From the NCBI RefSeq assembly GCF_001429625.1, contig NZ_LMSU01000004.1, forward strand, positions 190,715 through 254,714: 64,000 nucleotides of DNA, given 5' to 3'. Under the pieces are notes generated by a model. That model had not been told where the DNA came from and did not search any database. It saw nothing but the letters and a program-made list of their open reading frames with translations. The translations under genes were made by a program, and so were the position numbers. The stretch is from Nocardioides sp. Soil805 (GTDB lineage Bacteria > Actinomycetota > Actinomycetes > Propionibacteriales > Nocardioidaceae). Each line of letters starts with the position of its first letter. The stretch's first letter is position 1. Shown in pieces: positions 44,944 through 56,089 of the stretch.

Positions 44944-44967
44944 GAGCAGCACCCTAGCCGCGAGCCG

Positions 44968-45492
44968 GTGGCCACCGACGGCGCGCAGCCGCGCCACGTG
45001 GTGGTCATGGGCGTCTCGGGCACGGGCAAGACGACGGTGGCCGCCGAGCTCGCCGACCGCTTCGACTGGACCTTCGTCGAGGGCGACAGCCTGCACCCGC
45101 CGGCCAACATCGAGAAGATGTCGGCCGGCATCCCCCTCGACGACGACGACCGGCGCCCCTGGCTGCAGGCGCTGGCGTCGCTCCAGGCCTTCCACCACGC
45201 GGACGGGATCTCCACGGTGCTGACGTGCTCGGCCCTCAAGCGGGCCTACCGCGACGTGCTGCGCGGCGGCGTACCGGACGGCTCCGTCCACTTCGTCCAC
45301 CTCGACGCCCCGTTCGAGGTGCTGCGGGAGCGGATGGAGGCCCGCGAGCACTTCATGCCCCCGTCCCTGCTCCAGTCGCAGTTCGACACCCTCGAGCCGC
45401 TCGGCGCCGACGAGCAGGGCACCGTCGTCGATGTCTCGCTGCCGCTCGACGACGTGGTCCGCGCGGCGGTGGCCGCACTGCGCGACGCGTAG
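44968..45492 (+). CDS. gntK: Gluconokinase
   Basis: A 174-residue P-loop kinase: gluconate + ATP gives 6-phosphogluconate, feeding the pentose phosphate pathway. P-loop GVSGTGKTT, FVEGDSLHPPANIEKMSAGI, LDDDDRRPWL, and TCSALKRAYRDVLR are the family blocks. GTG 44968 gives the normal N-terminus (ATDGAQPRHVVVMGVSG); ATG 45007 would cut the first strand. The stop lies inside a long inverted repeat. Confidence 0.93.
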   Translation: MATDGAQPRHVVVMGVSGTGKTTVAAELADRFDWTFVEGDSLHPPANIEKMSAGIPLDDDDRRPWLQALASLQAFHHADGISTVLTCSALKRAYRDVLRGGVPDGSVHFVHLDAPFEVLRERMEAREHFMPPSLLQSQFDTLEPLGADEQGTVVDVSLPLDDVVRAAVAALRDA

Positions 45493-45573
45493 ACACGCGG
45501 ACACAACCCCGTCCGGCGGCCGTCGTCACGCGGGGCGCGGCGGGCGCCCGGGGACCAAGGTCCGCGTGTCTAC
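45489..45573. terminator. Inverted repeat between convergent gntK and helicase genes
   Basis: GTAGACACGCGGAC (45489-45502) and its exact complement (45560-45573) flank 57 bases that hold further GC-rich dyads. The left arm includes the gntK stop codon. It is a plausible two-way terminator region, but the long spacing is unusual. Confidence 0.5.
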
Positions 45574-45600
45574 GTCCCGCCGTGCGTCCGCCAGTCGGCC

Positions 45601-48201
45601 TCAGAGCCGGTGCATCGCCGCCGTGGCGAGCACCAGCTCGCCCGCCTCGTCCGAGGCGTCGCAGTCCACCACTGCGTCGATGACCCAGTCGTGGTCGCCC
45701 GCGGGGTCGTGGATCGTCTGGCGTACGTCGCGCAGCCGGGCCGTGGTGCCCTCCTCGGCGCCGAGGGGCTCACCCGAGCGCTCCTCGCCGATGTCGAGCA
45801 GGTCGGGACCCCGGGCGTCGCCGTCGACCACCACGGAGTCGTGGTCGGCGTAGTAGGTCTCGATCGCCTCGTCCCACACCGAGCGACCCATCACCACCTG
45901 CCGCGGCGGGTCGAGCCGGTCCGCGGCCGCCCGCTCGAGGCGCAGCAGCCCGTCCAGGTCGTCGCGGGAGACCAGGTCCACCCGCGCCCACATGGCGTTG
46001 CGGATCATCACCGTGAAGGGACGGGCCTGCCTGCTGATCGGCCGCGGCGGGGGCGGGGGCTCGTGGGCGGCGATGCGGCCGGGCACGTGCTCGGGGTCGG
46101 CGAGCGCCTCCCACTCGTCGAGCAGCGAGGAGTCGGTCTGGCGGATCGTCTCCCCCAGCCACTCGACGAGGTCCTCGAGCTCGGGGGTGCGGTGCACGTC
46201 GGGGACGGTCTGCCGCAGCGTCCGGTAGGCGTCGGTGAGGTAGCGCAGCACCAGCCCCTCGGAGCGGGCGAGCTGGTAGCGGCCGACGAAGTCGGTGAAC
46301 CCCATCCCCTGCTCCCACATCTCGCGCACGACCGCCTTGGGACCGAGCGCGTCCTCGGGCAGCCACGGGTGCCGCTGGCGATAGGTCTCGTAGAGCGCGC
46401 CGAGCAGCTCGGCCAGGGGCTGCGGCCAGGTGATCTGGTCGAGCAGCGCCATCCGCTCGTCGTACTCGAGCCCGTCGGCCTTCATCTCCCCCACGGCCTC
46501 GCCCCGGGCGGTGAACTGCTGGGCCATCAGGATCTGGCGCGGCGCCTCCAGGACCGACTCGATGACCGAGACGATGTCGAGGGTGTAGCCGTCCGACTCC
46601 GGGTCGAGGACGTCGAGGGCGGCCAGCGCGAAGTGCGCCAGCGGCTGGTTGAGCGCGAAGTCCGCCGGGAGGTCGACCGTCAGCACGTAGCGCCGGCCGT
46701 GCTGGTCGACCTCGTCGAGTCGGGTGATCACGCCGGAGCGCACGAGGGACCGGCCGAGCCGCAGCGCCCGACGGGACAGCCGCAGCTGCTGGCGGCGGTC
46801 CTCGTGGTTGTCGGTGAGCAGCCGCCGCATCACCGCGAAGGCGTCCTCCTCGCGGGTGGCGACGTTGATGAGCATCGCGTTGTCGACCCGCATCCGCGAC
46901 ACCAGCTGCTCGGGGACGCCGGCGACGAGCTTGTCGTAGGTCTGCTCGGTCCACACCACCGTGCCCTCGGGCGGCTTCTTGAGCTGGGCCTTGGACTTGC
47001 GCTTGGCGTTGGCCCCGGGTGCGGCGTTCTTGGCCTCGGCCTTCTTCTTGGCGCGCTCGTTGTCGATGACGTGCTCGGGCGCCTGTACGACGACGTACCC
47101 GGCCGTGTCGTAGCCGGCCCGGCCCGCCCGTCCGGCGATCTGCTGGAACTCCCGGGTCCGCAGCACCCGCTGCCGGTTGCCGTCGAACTTCGCGAGGCCG
47201 GTGAAGAGCACGGTGCGGATCGGCACGTTGATGCCGACGCCGAGGGTGTCGGTGCCGCAGATGACGGTCAGCAGGCCGGACTGCGCGAGCTGCTCGACCA
47301 GCCGGCGGTACTTGGGCAGCATCCCCGCGTGGTGGACCCCGATGCCGTTGCGCACCAGCTTGGACAGGGTCTTGCCGAAGCCTGCCCCGAAGCGGAAGGC
47401 ACCGATGCGGTCCGCGATCGCCTCCTTGTCGACCTTGACCTTGGTCCCCTTGAGCAGCGACGTGGCGTGCTCCACGGCCGCGGCCTGGGTGAAGTGCACG
47501 ACGTAGACGGGCGCCTGCCCGGTCTCGACGAGCTCCTTGAGCGTCTCGTCGAGGTGCTCCATGGACCACGAGAAGTGCAGCGGCACGGGGCGCTCGGCGT
47601 CCGCGACGACCGCGACCTCCCTGCCCGTACGACGGGTGAGGTCCTCGACGAAGAAGGAGACGTCGCCGAGGGTCGCCGACATCAGCAGGAACTGGGCGTC
47701 GAGGAGCTCGAGCAGCGGCACCTGCCACGCCCAGCCGCGGTCCGGCTCGGCGTAGAAGTGGAACTCGTCCATCACGACGAGGCCGACGTCGGCGGAGCGT
47801 CCCTCCCGCAGCGCGATGTTGGCCAGGATCTCGGCGGTGCAGCAGATGATCGGCGCGTCGGCGTTGACCGCCGCGTCCCCGGTGAGCATCCCGACGTTGT
47901 CGGCGCCGAAGACCTCGCACAGCGCGAAGAACTTCTCGCTCACCAGCGCCTTGATCGGTGCGGTGTAGAAGCTGACCTTGTCCTGGGCCAGCGCGGCGAC
48001 GTGGGCCCCGAGGGCGACCAGCGACTTCCCGGACCCGGTCGGCGTGGCCAGGATGACGTGGTTGCCGCCGAGCAGCTCGATGACCGCCTCGTCCTGGTGC
48101 GGGTAGAGCTCGAGCCCCTGCTCGGTCACCCAGCCGGTGAACGCGTCGTACACGCCGTCGGGGTCGGTCGTGGACCCGAGGCGCTCGTCGAGCCGCGTCA
48201 C
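45601..48201 (-). CDS. DEAD/DEAH-box helicase with DUF3516 domain
   Basis: An 866-residue superfamily 2 helicase of the Ski2/Mtr4-like type. Motif I is ATPTGSGKS, motif II MDEFHFY, motif III LMSATLG, and motif VI QQIAGRAGRAGYDT. A charged insert (RAKKKAEAKNAAPGANAKRK) and the C-terminal DUF3516 region follow. It probably remodels RNA, but no substrate is known. GTG 48201 overlaps the xerD stop as GTGA, so it is co-translated with the recombinase gene. Confidence 0.92.
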   Translation of the reverse strand: MTRLDERLGSTTDPDGVYDAFTGWVTEQGLELYPHQDEAVIELLGGNHVILATPTGSGKSLVALGAHVAALAQDKVSFYTAPIKALVSEKFFALCEVFGADNVGMLTGDAAVNADAPIICCTAEILANIALREGRSADVGLVVMDEFHFYAEPDRGWAWQVPLLELLDAQFLLMSATLGDVSFFVEDLTRRTGREVAVVADAERPVPLHFSWSMEHLDETLKELVETGQAPVYVVHFTQAAAVEHATSLLKGTKVKVDKEAIADRIGAFRFGAGFGKTLSKLVRNGIGVHHAGMLPKYRRLVEQLAQSGLLTVICGTDTLGVGINVPIRTVLFTGLAKFDGNRQRVLRTREFQQIAGRAGRAGYDTAGYVVVQAPEHVIDNERAKKKAEAKNAAPGANAKRKSKAQLKKPPEGTVVWTEQTYDKLVAGVPEQLVSRMRVDNAMLINVATREEDAFAVMRRLLTDNHEDRRQQLRLSRRALRLGRSLVRSGVITRLDEVDQHGRRYVLTVDLPADFALNQPLAHFALAALDVLDPESDGYTLDIVSVIESVLEAPRQILMAQQFTARGEAVGEMKADGLEYDERMALLDQITWPQPLAELLGALYETYRQRHPWLPEDALGPKAVVREMWEQGMGFTDFVGRYQLARSEGLVLRYLTDAYRTLRQTVPDVHRTPELEDLVEWLGETIRQTDSSLLDEWEALADPEHVPGRIAAHEPPPPPRPISRQARPFTVMIRNAMWARVDLVSRDDLDGLLRLERAAADRLDPPRQVVMGRSVWDEAIETYYADHDSVVVDGDARGPDLLDIGEERSGEPLGAEEGTTARLRDVRQTIHDPAGDHDWVIDAVVDCDASDEAGELVLATAAMHRL

Positions 48202-49112
48202 TCTCGGGCCCGGGGGTGTGCGGTCGCAAAGACCTCGCGCAGGTTGTCCACGGTCACCAGTGTGTACACCTGCGTGGTGGTGACCGACGCGTGCCCCAGC
48301 AGCTCCTGCACGACGCGCACGTCCGCACCCCCGTCGAGCAGGTGCGTGGCGAAGGAGTGGCGCAGCGTGTGCGGCGAGACGTCGCGGGTGACACCGGCGG
48401 CGTCGGCGGCCTTGACCAGCACCGCCCACGCGCTCTGGCGCGAGAGCCGCCCGCCCCGTGAGTTGAGGAACAGCGCCCCTCCGGGGGTCCTGGCCGCGAC
48501 CAGGTCGGGACGGGCCCGCGTGAGGTAGGCATCGACCGCCTCCAGCGCGTAGCCACCGATCGGCACCAGCCGCTCCTTGGAGCCCTTGCCCCGCAGCAGC
48601 ACGGTGGCGTCGACGGTGTCGAGGTCGTCGACATCGAGGCCCACGGCCTCCGAGATCCGCGCGCCGGTCCCGTAGAGCACCTCCAGCAGCGCCCGGTCGC
48701 GCAGCGCGAGCGGGGTCCCGGCCGCGCCCGAGGCCTCCAGGATCGCCTCGACGTCCGAGAGCGGCAGCGCCTTGGGCAGCCGCTTGGCCGGCGTGGGCGG
48801 CTTGACGGCGCTGGCCGGGTCGACGGTGGCCAGCCCGTCGCTCACGGCGAACTTGTGGAAGCCGCGCACCGCCACCACGGTGCGCGCCGCCGACGTCGAG
48901 CTGAGCGGCGCGTGGTCGGCGTCGCCCTCCCGCAGCCGGACCAGGAAGCCCGACACCGTCGCCTCGCTGATCTCCTCGAGGCTGCCGATGCCCTGCTCCT
49001 CGAGGTGCGCGGCGTACCGGCGCAGGTCACGGCGGTACGACGACAGGGTGTTGGCGGCCAGCCCGCGCTCCACCGAGAGGTGGTCGAGGTAGGTCCGGAT
49101 GGCCCGGGTCAG
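48198..49112 (-). CDS. xerD: Tyrosine recombinase XerD
   Basis: About 304 residues. The catalytic set is complete: Arg in GTGARISEAVGL, Lys in GKGSKERLVP, H-x-x-R in HTLRHSFATHLL, His in LLGHASVTTT and Tyr in QVYTLVTVD. With XerC it resolves chromosome dimers at dif. There is no ATG, GTG or TTG near the expected N-terminus (LTRAIRTYLDHLSVERGLAA): the codon there is CTG 49112 right behind GGGAGG, another CTG at 49145 overlaps the ald stop, and the first GTG is 13 residues into the domain. A CTG start is my best guess. Confidence 0.85.
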   Translation of the reverse strand: MTRAIRTYLDHLSVERGLAANTLSSYRRDLRRYAAHLEEQGIGSLEEISEATVSGFLVRLREGDADHAPLSSTSAARTVVAVRGFHKFAVSDGLATVDPASAVKPPTPAKRLPKALPLSDVEAILEASGAAGTPLALRDRALLEVLYGTGARISEAVGLDVDDLDTVDATVLLRGKGSKERLVPIGGYALEAVDAYLTRARPDLVAARTPGGALFLNSRGGRLSRQSAWAVLVKAADAAGVTRDVSPHTLRHSFATHLLDGGADVRVVQELLGHASVTTTQVYTLVTVDNLREVFATAHPRARE

Positions 49113-49141
49113 GCCTCCCGGGCCGTCGGGACTCGGTGCGT

Positions 49142-50257
49142 TCAGGGCAGCACCGACTCCGGGTCCACCGCGTCGATGCCCACGCCCTGGCCGACCGGCA
49201 CGTTGGTGAGCGTGCCGGCGTGGGTGTTGAGGCCCTTGAGCAGGCTCGCGTCGTCCCGGCAGGCCTGCGCCCAGCCCTTGTCGGCCAGCGCTACGGCGTA
49301 CGGCATGGTCGCGTTGGTCAGGGCGTACGTCGAGGTGTTGGGGACGGCGCCCGGCATGTTGGCCACGCAGTAGAAGACCGAGTCGTGGACCATGTACGTC
49401 GGGTCGGCGTGCGTGGTCGCGCGGGTGTCCTCGAAGCACCCGCCCTGGTCGACCGCGATGTCGACGAGCACCGAGCCGGGCTTCATCTGCGAGACCAGCT
49501 CGTTGCTCACCAGCTTGGGCGCGGCCGCACCCGGGATGAGGACGGCGCCGATGACCATGTCGGCCTCCATGACCTGCTGGCGGATGGCCAGGGCCGAGGA
49601 CGCGAGGCCGTGGACCCGGTTGTTGTAGCGCCAGAACGACATCCGCAGCTTGTCGAGGTCGGTGTCGAGCAGGGTGACGTCCGCGCCCATGCCGAGGGCG
49701 ATGTTGGCGGCGTTCTGGCCCGAGACGCCCGCCCCGATGATGACGACCTTGGCGTTGGCGACGCCGCCCACGCCGCCCATCAGGACCCCGCGGCCGCCCT
49801 GGGCGCGCATCAGCGAGTGGGCGCCCACCTGGGGAGCCAGGCAGCCGGCGACCTCGGACATCGGGTAGAGCAGCGGCAGCCCGCCCGAGGGCAGCTGGAC
49901 CGTCTCGTAGGCGATCGCGGTGGTCCCGCGCGCGAGGAGCTCCTCGGTGAGCGGCTTGTCGGCGGCGAGGTGGAGGTAGGTGAAGAGGGTCAGGTCCTCG
50001 CGGAGGCGGTGGTACTCCTCGGCGACCGGCTCCTTGACCTTGAGGACCATCTCGGCGGTGCCCCACACGTCGTCGGCGGCGTCGAGCATGGTGGCCCCGG
50101 CCGCGACGTACTCCTCGTCGGGGATGTTCGACCCGACGCCGGCACCGGCCTCGACGAACACCTCGTGGCCGTGCTCGACCAGCTCGTGGGCCCCCACGGG
50201 GGTGAGCGCCACCCGGTACTCGTGGTTCTTGACTTCCTTCGGTACGCCGACCTTCAC
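49142..50257 (-). CDS. ald: Alanine dehydrogenase
   Basis: A 371-residue NAD-dependent enzyme: L-alanine to pyruvate, ammonia and NADH, or the reverse. It starts KVGVPKEVKNHEYRVALTPV, has GVGGVANAKVVIIGAGVSGQ for NAD binding, and VLIPGAAAPKLVSNELV. The first codon is GTG with GAGGAGA upstream. It sits between nudix and xerD genes. In mycobacteria ald helps redox balance in low oxygen. An upstream dyad may be the operator. Confidence 0.95.
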   Translation of the reverse strand: MKVGVPKEVKNHEYRVALTPVGAHELVEHGHEVFVEAGAGVGSNIPDEEYVAAGATMLDAADDVWGTAEMVLKVKEPVAEEYHRLREDLTLFTYLHLAADKPLTEELLARGTTAIAYETVQLPSGGLPLLYPMSEVAGCLAPQVGAHSLMRAQGGRGVLMGGVGGVANAKVVIIGAGVSGQNAANIALGMGADVTLLDTDLDKLRMSFWRYNNRVHGLASSALAIRQQVMEADMVIGAVLIPGAAAPKLVSNELVSQMKPGSVLVDIAVDQGGCFEDTRATTHADPTYMVHDSVFYCVANMPGAVPNTSTYALTNATMPYAVALADKGWAQACRDDASLLKGLNTHAGTLTNVPVGQGVGIDAVDPESVLP

Positions 50258-50295
50258 GATCTCTCCTCGACCAGGACGTTCATTCGGTGATGCGG

Positions 50296-50329
50296 GTCAC
50301 AACGCGTGACAGCAGGCCGACGATATCGT
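50296..50329 (-). promoter_or_regulatory. Possible ald promoter and dyad
   Basis: On the minus strand, TATCGT (50320-50325, within ACGATATCGT) may be a -10 box, followed by GTCAC-N5-GTGAC (50296-50310) where the transcript would start. A repressor or Lrp-type regulator could bind there. No regulator is encoded next to it. Confidence 0.35.
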
Positions 50330-50338
50330 CCGCCGTGC

Positions 50339-50983
50339 TCACGGCGCGTCGAGCCCCCCGCGCCGCTGCAGGACGTCGTAGGCCAGCACCGCCTGCACGA
50401 GCGGCCCCTGCCGGACACGGCCGTCCAGCACGGCGTCCAGGAGCTCGGGCATCGGGACCCAGAGGACCTCCATCTCGGCCTCCTCGGCGTGCATCTCGAA
50501 GTCACCGCGCGAGGCCGCCGACAGGCCGCGGGCCAGGAAGATCTCGTGCACCTCCTCGGTGATCCCGGCGCTGGCGTACGTCGACAGCAGGCGCTGCCAG
50601 GACGTGGCCGCCAGCTCCGCCTCCTCGCGCAGCTCCCGCTTCGCCGTCTCGACGGGCGGCTCGTCGCCGGCGTCCCGCAGGCCGGCCGGCAGCTCGATGA
50701 AGTCCTGGCGGTTGGTGTGGCGGTACTGCCTCAGGCACAGCACCCGCTCCTCGTCGTCGACGGCGAGCACCACGACGGCACCGGGGTGCTCGAGGGAGAT
50801 GCGGCGGAACCGGTCCTCCGGGTGACCGGGCCGAGCCACCACGTCCTCGCGCAGGGCCACGATCCAGTCGTCGCGGTGCAGGTCGCGAGACTCGTGCACG
50901 GGCCACTCGGCCGGCCGGTCGGCGAGACCCCGGTCGTGCGCGCCGTGCGGCGGGGGCGGGGACTGAGGGTCCTCGGTGGTCAT
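50339..50983 (-). CDS. NUDIX hydrolase (ADP-ribose pyrophosphatase type)
   Basis: A 214-residue protein. The Nudix box runs through ELPAGLRDAGDEPPVETAKR and ELREEAEL, with the strong metal-binding REL-x-EE core kept. The preceding LRQYRHTNRQDFIELPAG strand is typical of ADP-ribose pyrophosphatases (positional match to M. tuberculosis Rv1700). It hydrolyses ADP-ribose or similar nucleoside diphosphates. It is divergent from pepN, with 26 bases between starts. Confidence 0.9.
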   Translation of the reverse strand: MTTEDPQSPPPPHGAHDRGLADRPAEWPVHESRDLHRDDWIVALREDVVARPGHPEDRFRRISLEHPGAVVVLAVDDEERVLCLRQYRHTNRQDFIELPAGLRDAGDEPPVETAKRELREEAELAATSWQRLLSTYASAGITEEVHEIFLARGLSAASRGDFEMHAEEAEMEVLWVPMPELLDAVLDGRVRQGPLVQAVLAYDVLQRRGGLDAP

Positions 50984-51009
50984 GTGACCGACGCTATACG
51001 GTCGGGCGC

Positions 51010-53457
51010 ATGACCCTCCTGAGCCTGACCCGCGACGAGGCCGCGAGCCGATCCTCGCTGATCTCCGTCGAGCGCTACGACATCGACGTCGACATGACCG
51101 GCCTGCTGGAGGGAGAGCGCTTCGCCTCCACCAGCACGGTGGCGTTCACCTGTTCGTCGCCCGGTTCGTCGACCTTCGTCGACATCGCCGCCGACGTCCT
51201 GTCCGCGAGCCTCAACGGCGTCGACCTCGACGTGGCCACCGCAGCCGACGGCCGCCTCCCGCTGGCCGACCTGGCCGAGCACAACGTCCTCGTGGTCGAG
51301 GTCGAGACGACCAACACGGCCGCCGGCGAGGGCATCCTGCGCACCGTCGACCCGACCGACAAGCTCGTCTACGTCTGGACCAGCCTGGAGACCGACGAGG
51401 CGCGGCGGCTGTGGGCCTGCTTCGACCAGCCCGACCTGAAGGCACCGCACCGCTTCACCGTCCACGCGCCCGCCAGCTGGACCGTCACCTCCAACTCCGC
51501 GCCCGACTCCGTCGACGACGCCGAGGCCGGCGACGTCCGCGTGTGGCACTTCCCCGACACTCCCCCGCTGTCCACGTACGTCGTGGTGGTCAACGCGGGT
51601 CCCTTCCACGAGGTCCGCCGGCAGCACGACGGCTACGACCTGGGCTTCTACTGCCGCCAGTCGCTGCGCCCGCACCTCGAGCGCGACCTGGAGGAGCTGG
51701 TGACCCTGACCCGCCAGGGCCTCGCGTTCTTCGGCGACAAGTTCGGCGTGCCGTTCCCGCAGGAGCGCTACGACCAGGTCTTCGTGCCCAACCTCGGCGG
51801 CGCGATGGAGAACTGGGGCTGCGTCACCTACGGCGACGCACAGCTCTTCCGCACCCCGCCGACCCACCAGCAGCGACAGGTGCGGGCCGAGTTCGTCTTC
51901 CACGAGATGGCGCACATGTGGTTCGGCGACCTGGTGACGATGCGGTGGTGGGACGACCTGTGGCTCAACGAGGCCTTCGCGTCGTGGGCGGCCAACTGGG
52001 GCCTGGCCAACGCCAGCGAGTTCACCGAGATCTGGTCCAGCTTCCTCGCGCTCTTCAAGCGCACCGCCTACGAGATGGACATGGGCCCGGCCGCGCACCC
52101 GATCCGCGGCGAGGTCGCGGACGTCTCGGAGGCGATGGCCAACTTCGACGCCATCACCTACGTCAAGGGCCAGGGCGTGCTGCACCAGCTCGCCGCCTTC
52201 ATCGGCGAGGACGCCTTCGTCGCGGGGCTGCAGGCCTACTTCGCGCGCCACTCGTGGGGCAACACGGTGCTCTCCGACCTGATGGGCGCCTTCGGCGAGG
52301 CCGCCGGCCGCGACCTGGGCGACTGGACCCGGGCCTGGCTGGACCGGGCCGGCACCGACGTCCTCAGCCTGCAGGACGGCGTCCTCACCGCAACCTCCCC
52401 CGACGCCGAGCCGCCGCGGCCGCACCGCGTCGACATCGCGTCGTACGCCGTGGTGGACGGTGCGCTGCAGGGCACCGGCACCACCCCGGTCCAGCTGACC
52501 ACCGCCAGTGCGGACGTCGACCTCCCCCGCGGTGACCTGCGGCTGGTCAACGCCGGCGACCTCACCTTCGCGGCCGTGCGCCCCGACGAGCAGTCGCAGC
52601 GCCTGATGTTCGAGCACGTCGCCGACCTTCCTGACCCGCTCTCACGGGCCCTGGTGGTCGGTACGGCGTCGCAGCTGCTGCTCCTCGGCGAGCTGGCGCC
52701 GCGCGTCGCGGCCGGCGCGATGACCCGCGGCCTGGCCGCGGAGACCAGCCCGGCCCTCGTGGAGGCCTTCCTGGCCATGGGCATGCAGTTCGCGGACCGC
52801 TGGGCTCCCCGCGACGAGGCGCCCGGGCTGCTGGCCGACTTCGCCGACGCGGCCATGGCCCTCGCGGACTCCGACCTGCACCGCCAGCCGGCGCTGCGGG
52901 CCCTGGCCGGCTCGGCGTCCACCGACGAGCACTGGAAGGTCCTCGACGAGGCCGCTGCGGCCTCCGCCGACAACGACCTCGCGTGGCGGATCGCCGTGCG
53001 CCGCGCCGAGCTCGGCGACTACGACGCCGACGCGGTGCAGCGCCTCCTCGACTCCGACCCCGACCCCGACGCCCCGACCCGTCGGCTCAACGTGCTGGCC
53101 GCCCGGCCGGACGTGGAGTCCAAGCAGCAGGTCTGGGACGCCTTCTTCGTCGACTACAGCGTCCCGGCGAGTCGCGAGACGCTGGTGCTGGGTGCCACGT
53201 TCTGGCGCCCCGGCCAGGCCGAGCTGCTGGCGCCCTTCGCCATGCGCTACCTGGAGGAGCTGCGCACGCTCAAGGGCGGGCTGCTCAACCAGGGACTGGT
53301 CATCCGCGCCATGTACCCGCTCGGCGTCGGCGACGAGGAGTTCCTGGCCGCCGCCCGGATCGCGGCCGCCGACGAGTCGCTGAGCGCCTACGCCCGCAAC
53401 CAGCTCGCGTCCAACACCTTCGTGCAGGCGCGGATCCTGCAGGCCCGGCAGCTCTGA
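51010..53457 (+). CDS. pepN: Aminopeptidase N (M1 family)
   Basis: An 815-residue zinc aminopeptidase. Exopeptidase motif GAMENWG and zinc motif HEMAHMWFGDLVTMRWWDDLWLNEAF (in pieces: HEMAH...NEAF) are intact, followed by the ERAP1-like helical C-terminal domain. It trims N-terminal residues from peptides in the cytosol. TATACG lies about ten bases before the ATG and there is no ribosome-binding site. In mycobacteria this gene is not part of the pyrG-xerD block, so it is an insertion relative to that order. Confidence 0.95.
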   Translation: MTLLSLTRDEAASRSSLISVERYDIDVDMTGLLEGERFASTSTVAFTCSSPGSSTFVDIAADVLSASLNGVDLDVATAADGRLPLADLAEHNVLVVEVETTNTAAGEGILRTVDPTDKLVYVWTSLETDEARRLWACFDQPDLKAPHRFTVHAPASWTVTSNSAPDSVDDAEAGDVRVWHFPDTPPLSTYVVVVNAGPFHEVRRQHDGYDLGFYCRQSLRPHLERDLEELVTLTRQGLAFFGDKFGVPFPQERYDQVFVPNLGGAMENWGCVTYGDAQLFRTPPTHQQRQVRAEFVFHEMAHMWFGDLVTMRWWDDLWLNEAFASWAANWGLANASEFTEIWSSFLALFKRTAYEMDMGPAAHPIRGEVADVSEAMANFDAITYVKGQGVLHQLAAFIGEDAFVAGLQAYFARHSWGNTVLSDLMGAFGEAAGRDLGDWTRAWLDRAGTDVLSLQDGVLTATSPDAEPPRPHRVDIASYAVVDGALQGTGTTPVQLTTASADVDLPRGDLRLVNAGDLTFAAVRPDEQSQRLMFEHVADLPDPLSRALVVGTASQLLLLGELAPRVAAGAMTRGLAAETSPALVEAFLAMGMQFADRWAPRDEAPGLLADFADAAMALADSDLHRQPALRALAGSASTDEHWKVLDEAAAASADNDLAWRIAVRRAELGDYDADAVQRLLDSDPDPDAPTRRLNVLAARPDVESKQQVWDAFFVDYSVPASRETLVLGATFWRPGQAELLAPFAMRYLEELRTLKGGLLNQGLVIRAMYPLGVGDEEFLAAARIAAADESLSAYARNQLASNTFVQARILQARQL

Positions 53458-53463
53458 GGGACC

Positions 53464-53501
53464 GCCTCCGAGGGAGGCCCCGCGAGGGGGCCCCGCCCCG
53501 A

Positions 53502-53514
<13 letters not shown>
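53464..53514. terminator. Cluster of GC hairpins between convergent pepN and pyrG
   Basis: GCCTCC-GAG-GGAGGC (53464-53478) and CCCCGCCCC-GACTAC-GGGGCGGGG (53491-53514) are perfect dyads between the two stops; the second includes the pyrG stop codon. They can end transcription from both sides. Confidence 0.55.
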
Positions 53515-55202
<1,688 letters not shown>

Positions 55203-55213
55203 GGGGTTCTAGC

Positions 55214-56089
55214 CTACCCGAGCGGGACCGGGCCGTCGGCACCGGACACACCGAAGGCGCCACCGGGCGTGGCGAGGGCCCGGGCCAGGGCCAGCACCGA
55301 GGTGACCTTGCCGGCGCTCGTCTCGACCCCGTCGACGGTCGCCACCTGGGCCGACACCGGCTCGGCGCGCAGCCGCCCGAGCTGTCCCTCGCCCCCGTCG
55401 GCGGTGTCGCCGACGACCACGACGCCCGCGGCGGCACGGTCCAGACCGGTCACGAGGCCCGCCAGGATCGCGTCGCCGCCCTCGGCGGCCGGCTCGTCGC
55501 CCAGGACGACCAGCACGAGGGGTGCGCGACGCTCGACCTCGGCCGGCGCGGCCACCAGGTCGGCGCCGACCAGGCTCTCCAGGATCGCCCGCGACTTGCC
55601 GTTGGTGGACTCCCCCTCCGCCGTGGGGGTGGCGACCGCCAGGCCCAGGAGCTGACCGATCCGGTCGTACGTCGTCGCGTCGGCAGCGACCGCGTCCTTC
55701 TGCTGGGTCATCAGCTGGCTGCCGAGGGTGTCGACCAGCGTCTTCTGGTCGGGACCGACCATGGTCTCGGTGAGGTCGTAGCGGGCCGAGACCGCTCCCC
55801 CGGCGGCACTCACCTGGTCGGCGAGCGCGGTGACCACCTGCTCGTCCGCGCCGGGCACGGTCACCACGGCGACGGCGCGGTCGGTCAGCTTGCCGGCGAC
55901 GAGCGTCGGCGCGACGGCGCCGGCGAAGCTGTCGGCGTACGCCGCCTCGGGCGCCGCCTCGGTCGGCGCGCTCACCTCGGCGGGCGCGGCGTCCGTGACG
56001 TCGGAGAGGAGCCCGCCGCCGAGGACGATCCCGACGGCGAGGGCCACGAAGACGGCGACGAGGGTGGTCAGGTGCTGGCGGAACGTCAT
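55214..56089 (-). CDS. steB: SteB / MctB-type membrane protein (copper transport protein family)
   Basis: A 291-residue protein. One N-terminal membrane helix (LTTLVAVFVALAVGIVLGGG) is followed by a coiled, extracytoplasmic domain with Ala/Val-rich text. The family was named MctB (copper) in M. tuberculosis (Rv1698) and SteB, a septum-related partner of SteA, in corynebacteria. It is encoded directly after steA with a TGATG one-base overlap, as in those genomes. Both names come from established work on relatives; nothing here decides between the roles. Confidence 0.85.
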   Translation of the reverse strand: MTFRQHLTTLVAVFVALAVGIVLGGGLLSDVTDAAPAEVSAPTEAAPEAAYADSFAGAVAPTLVAGKLTDRAVAVVTVPGADEQVVTALADQVSAAGGAVSARYDLTETMVGPDQKTLVDTLGSQLMTQQKDAVAADATTYDRIGQLLGLAVATPTAEGESTNGKSRAILESLVGADLVAAPAEVERRAPLVLVVLGDEPAAEGGDAILAGLVTGLDRAAAGVVVVGDTADGGEGQLGRLRAEPVSAQVATVDGVETSAGKVTSVLALARALATPGGAFGVSGADGPVPLG

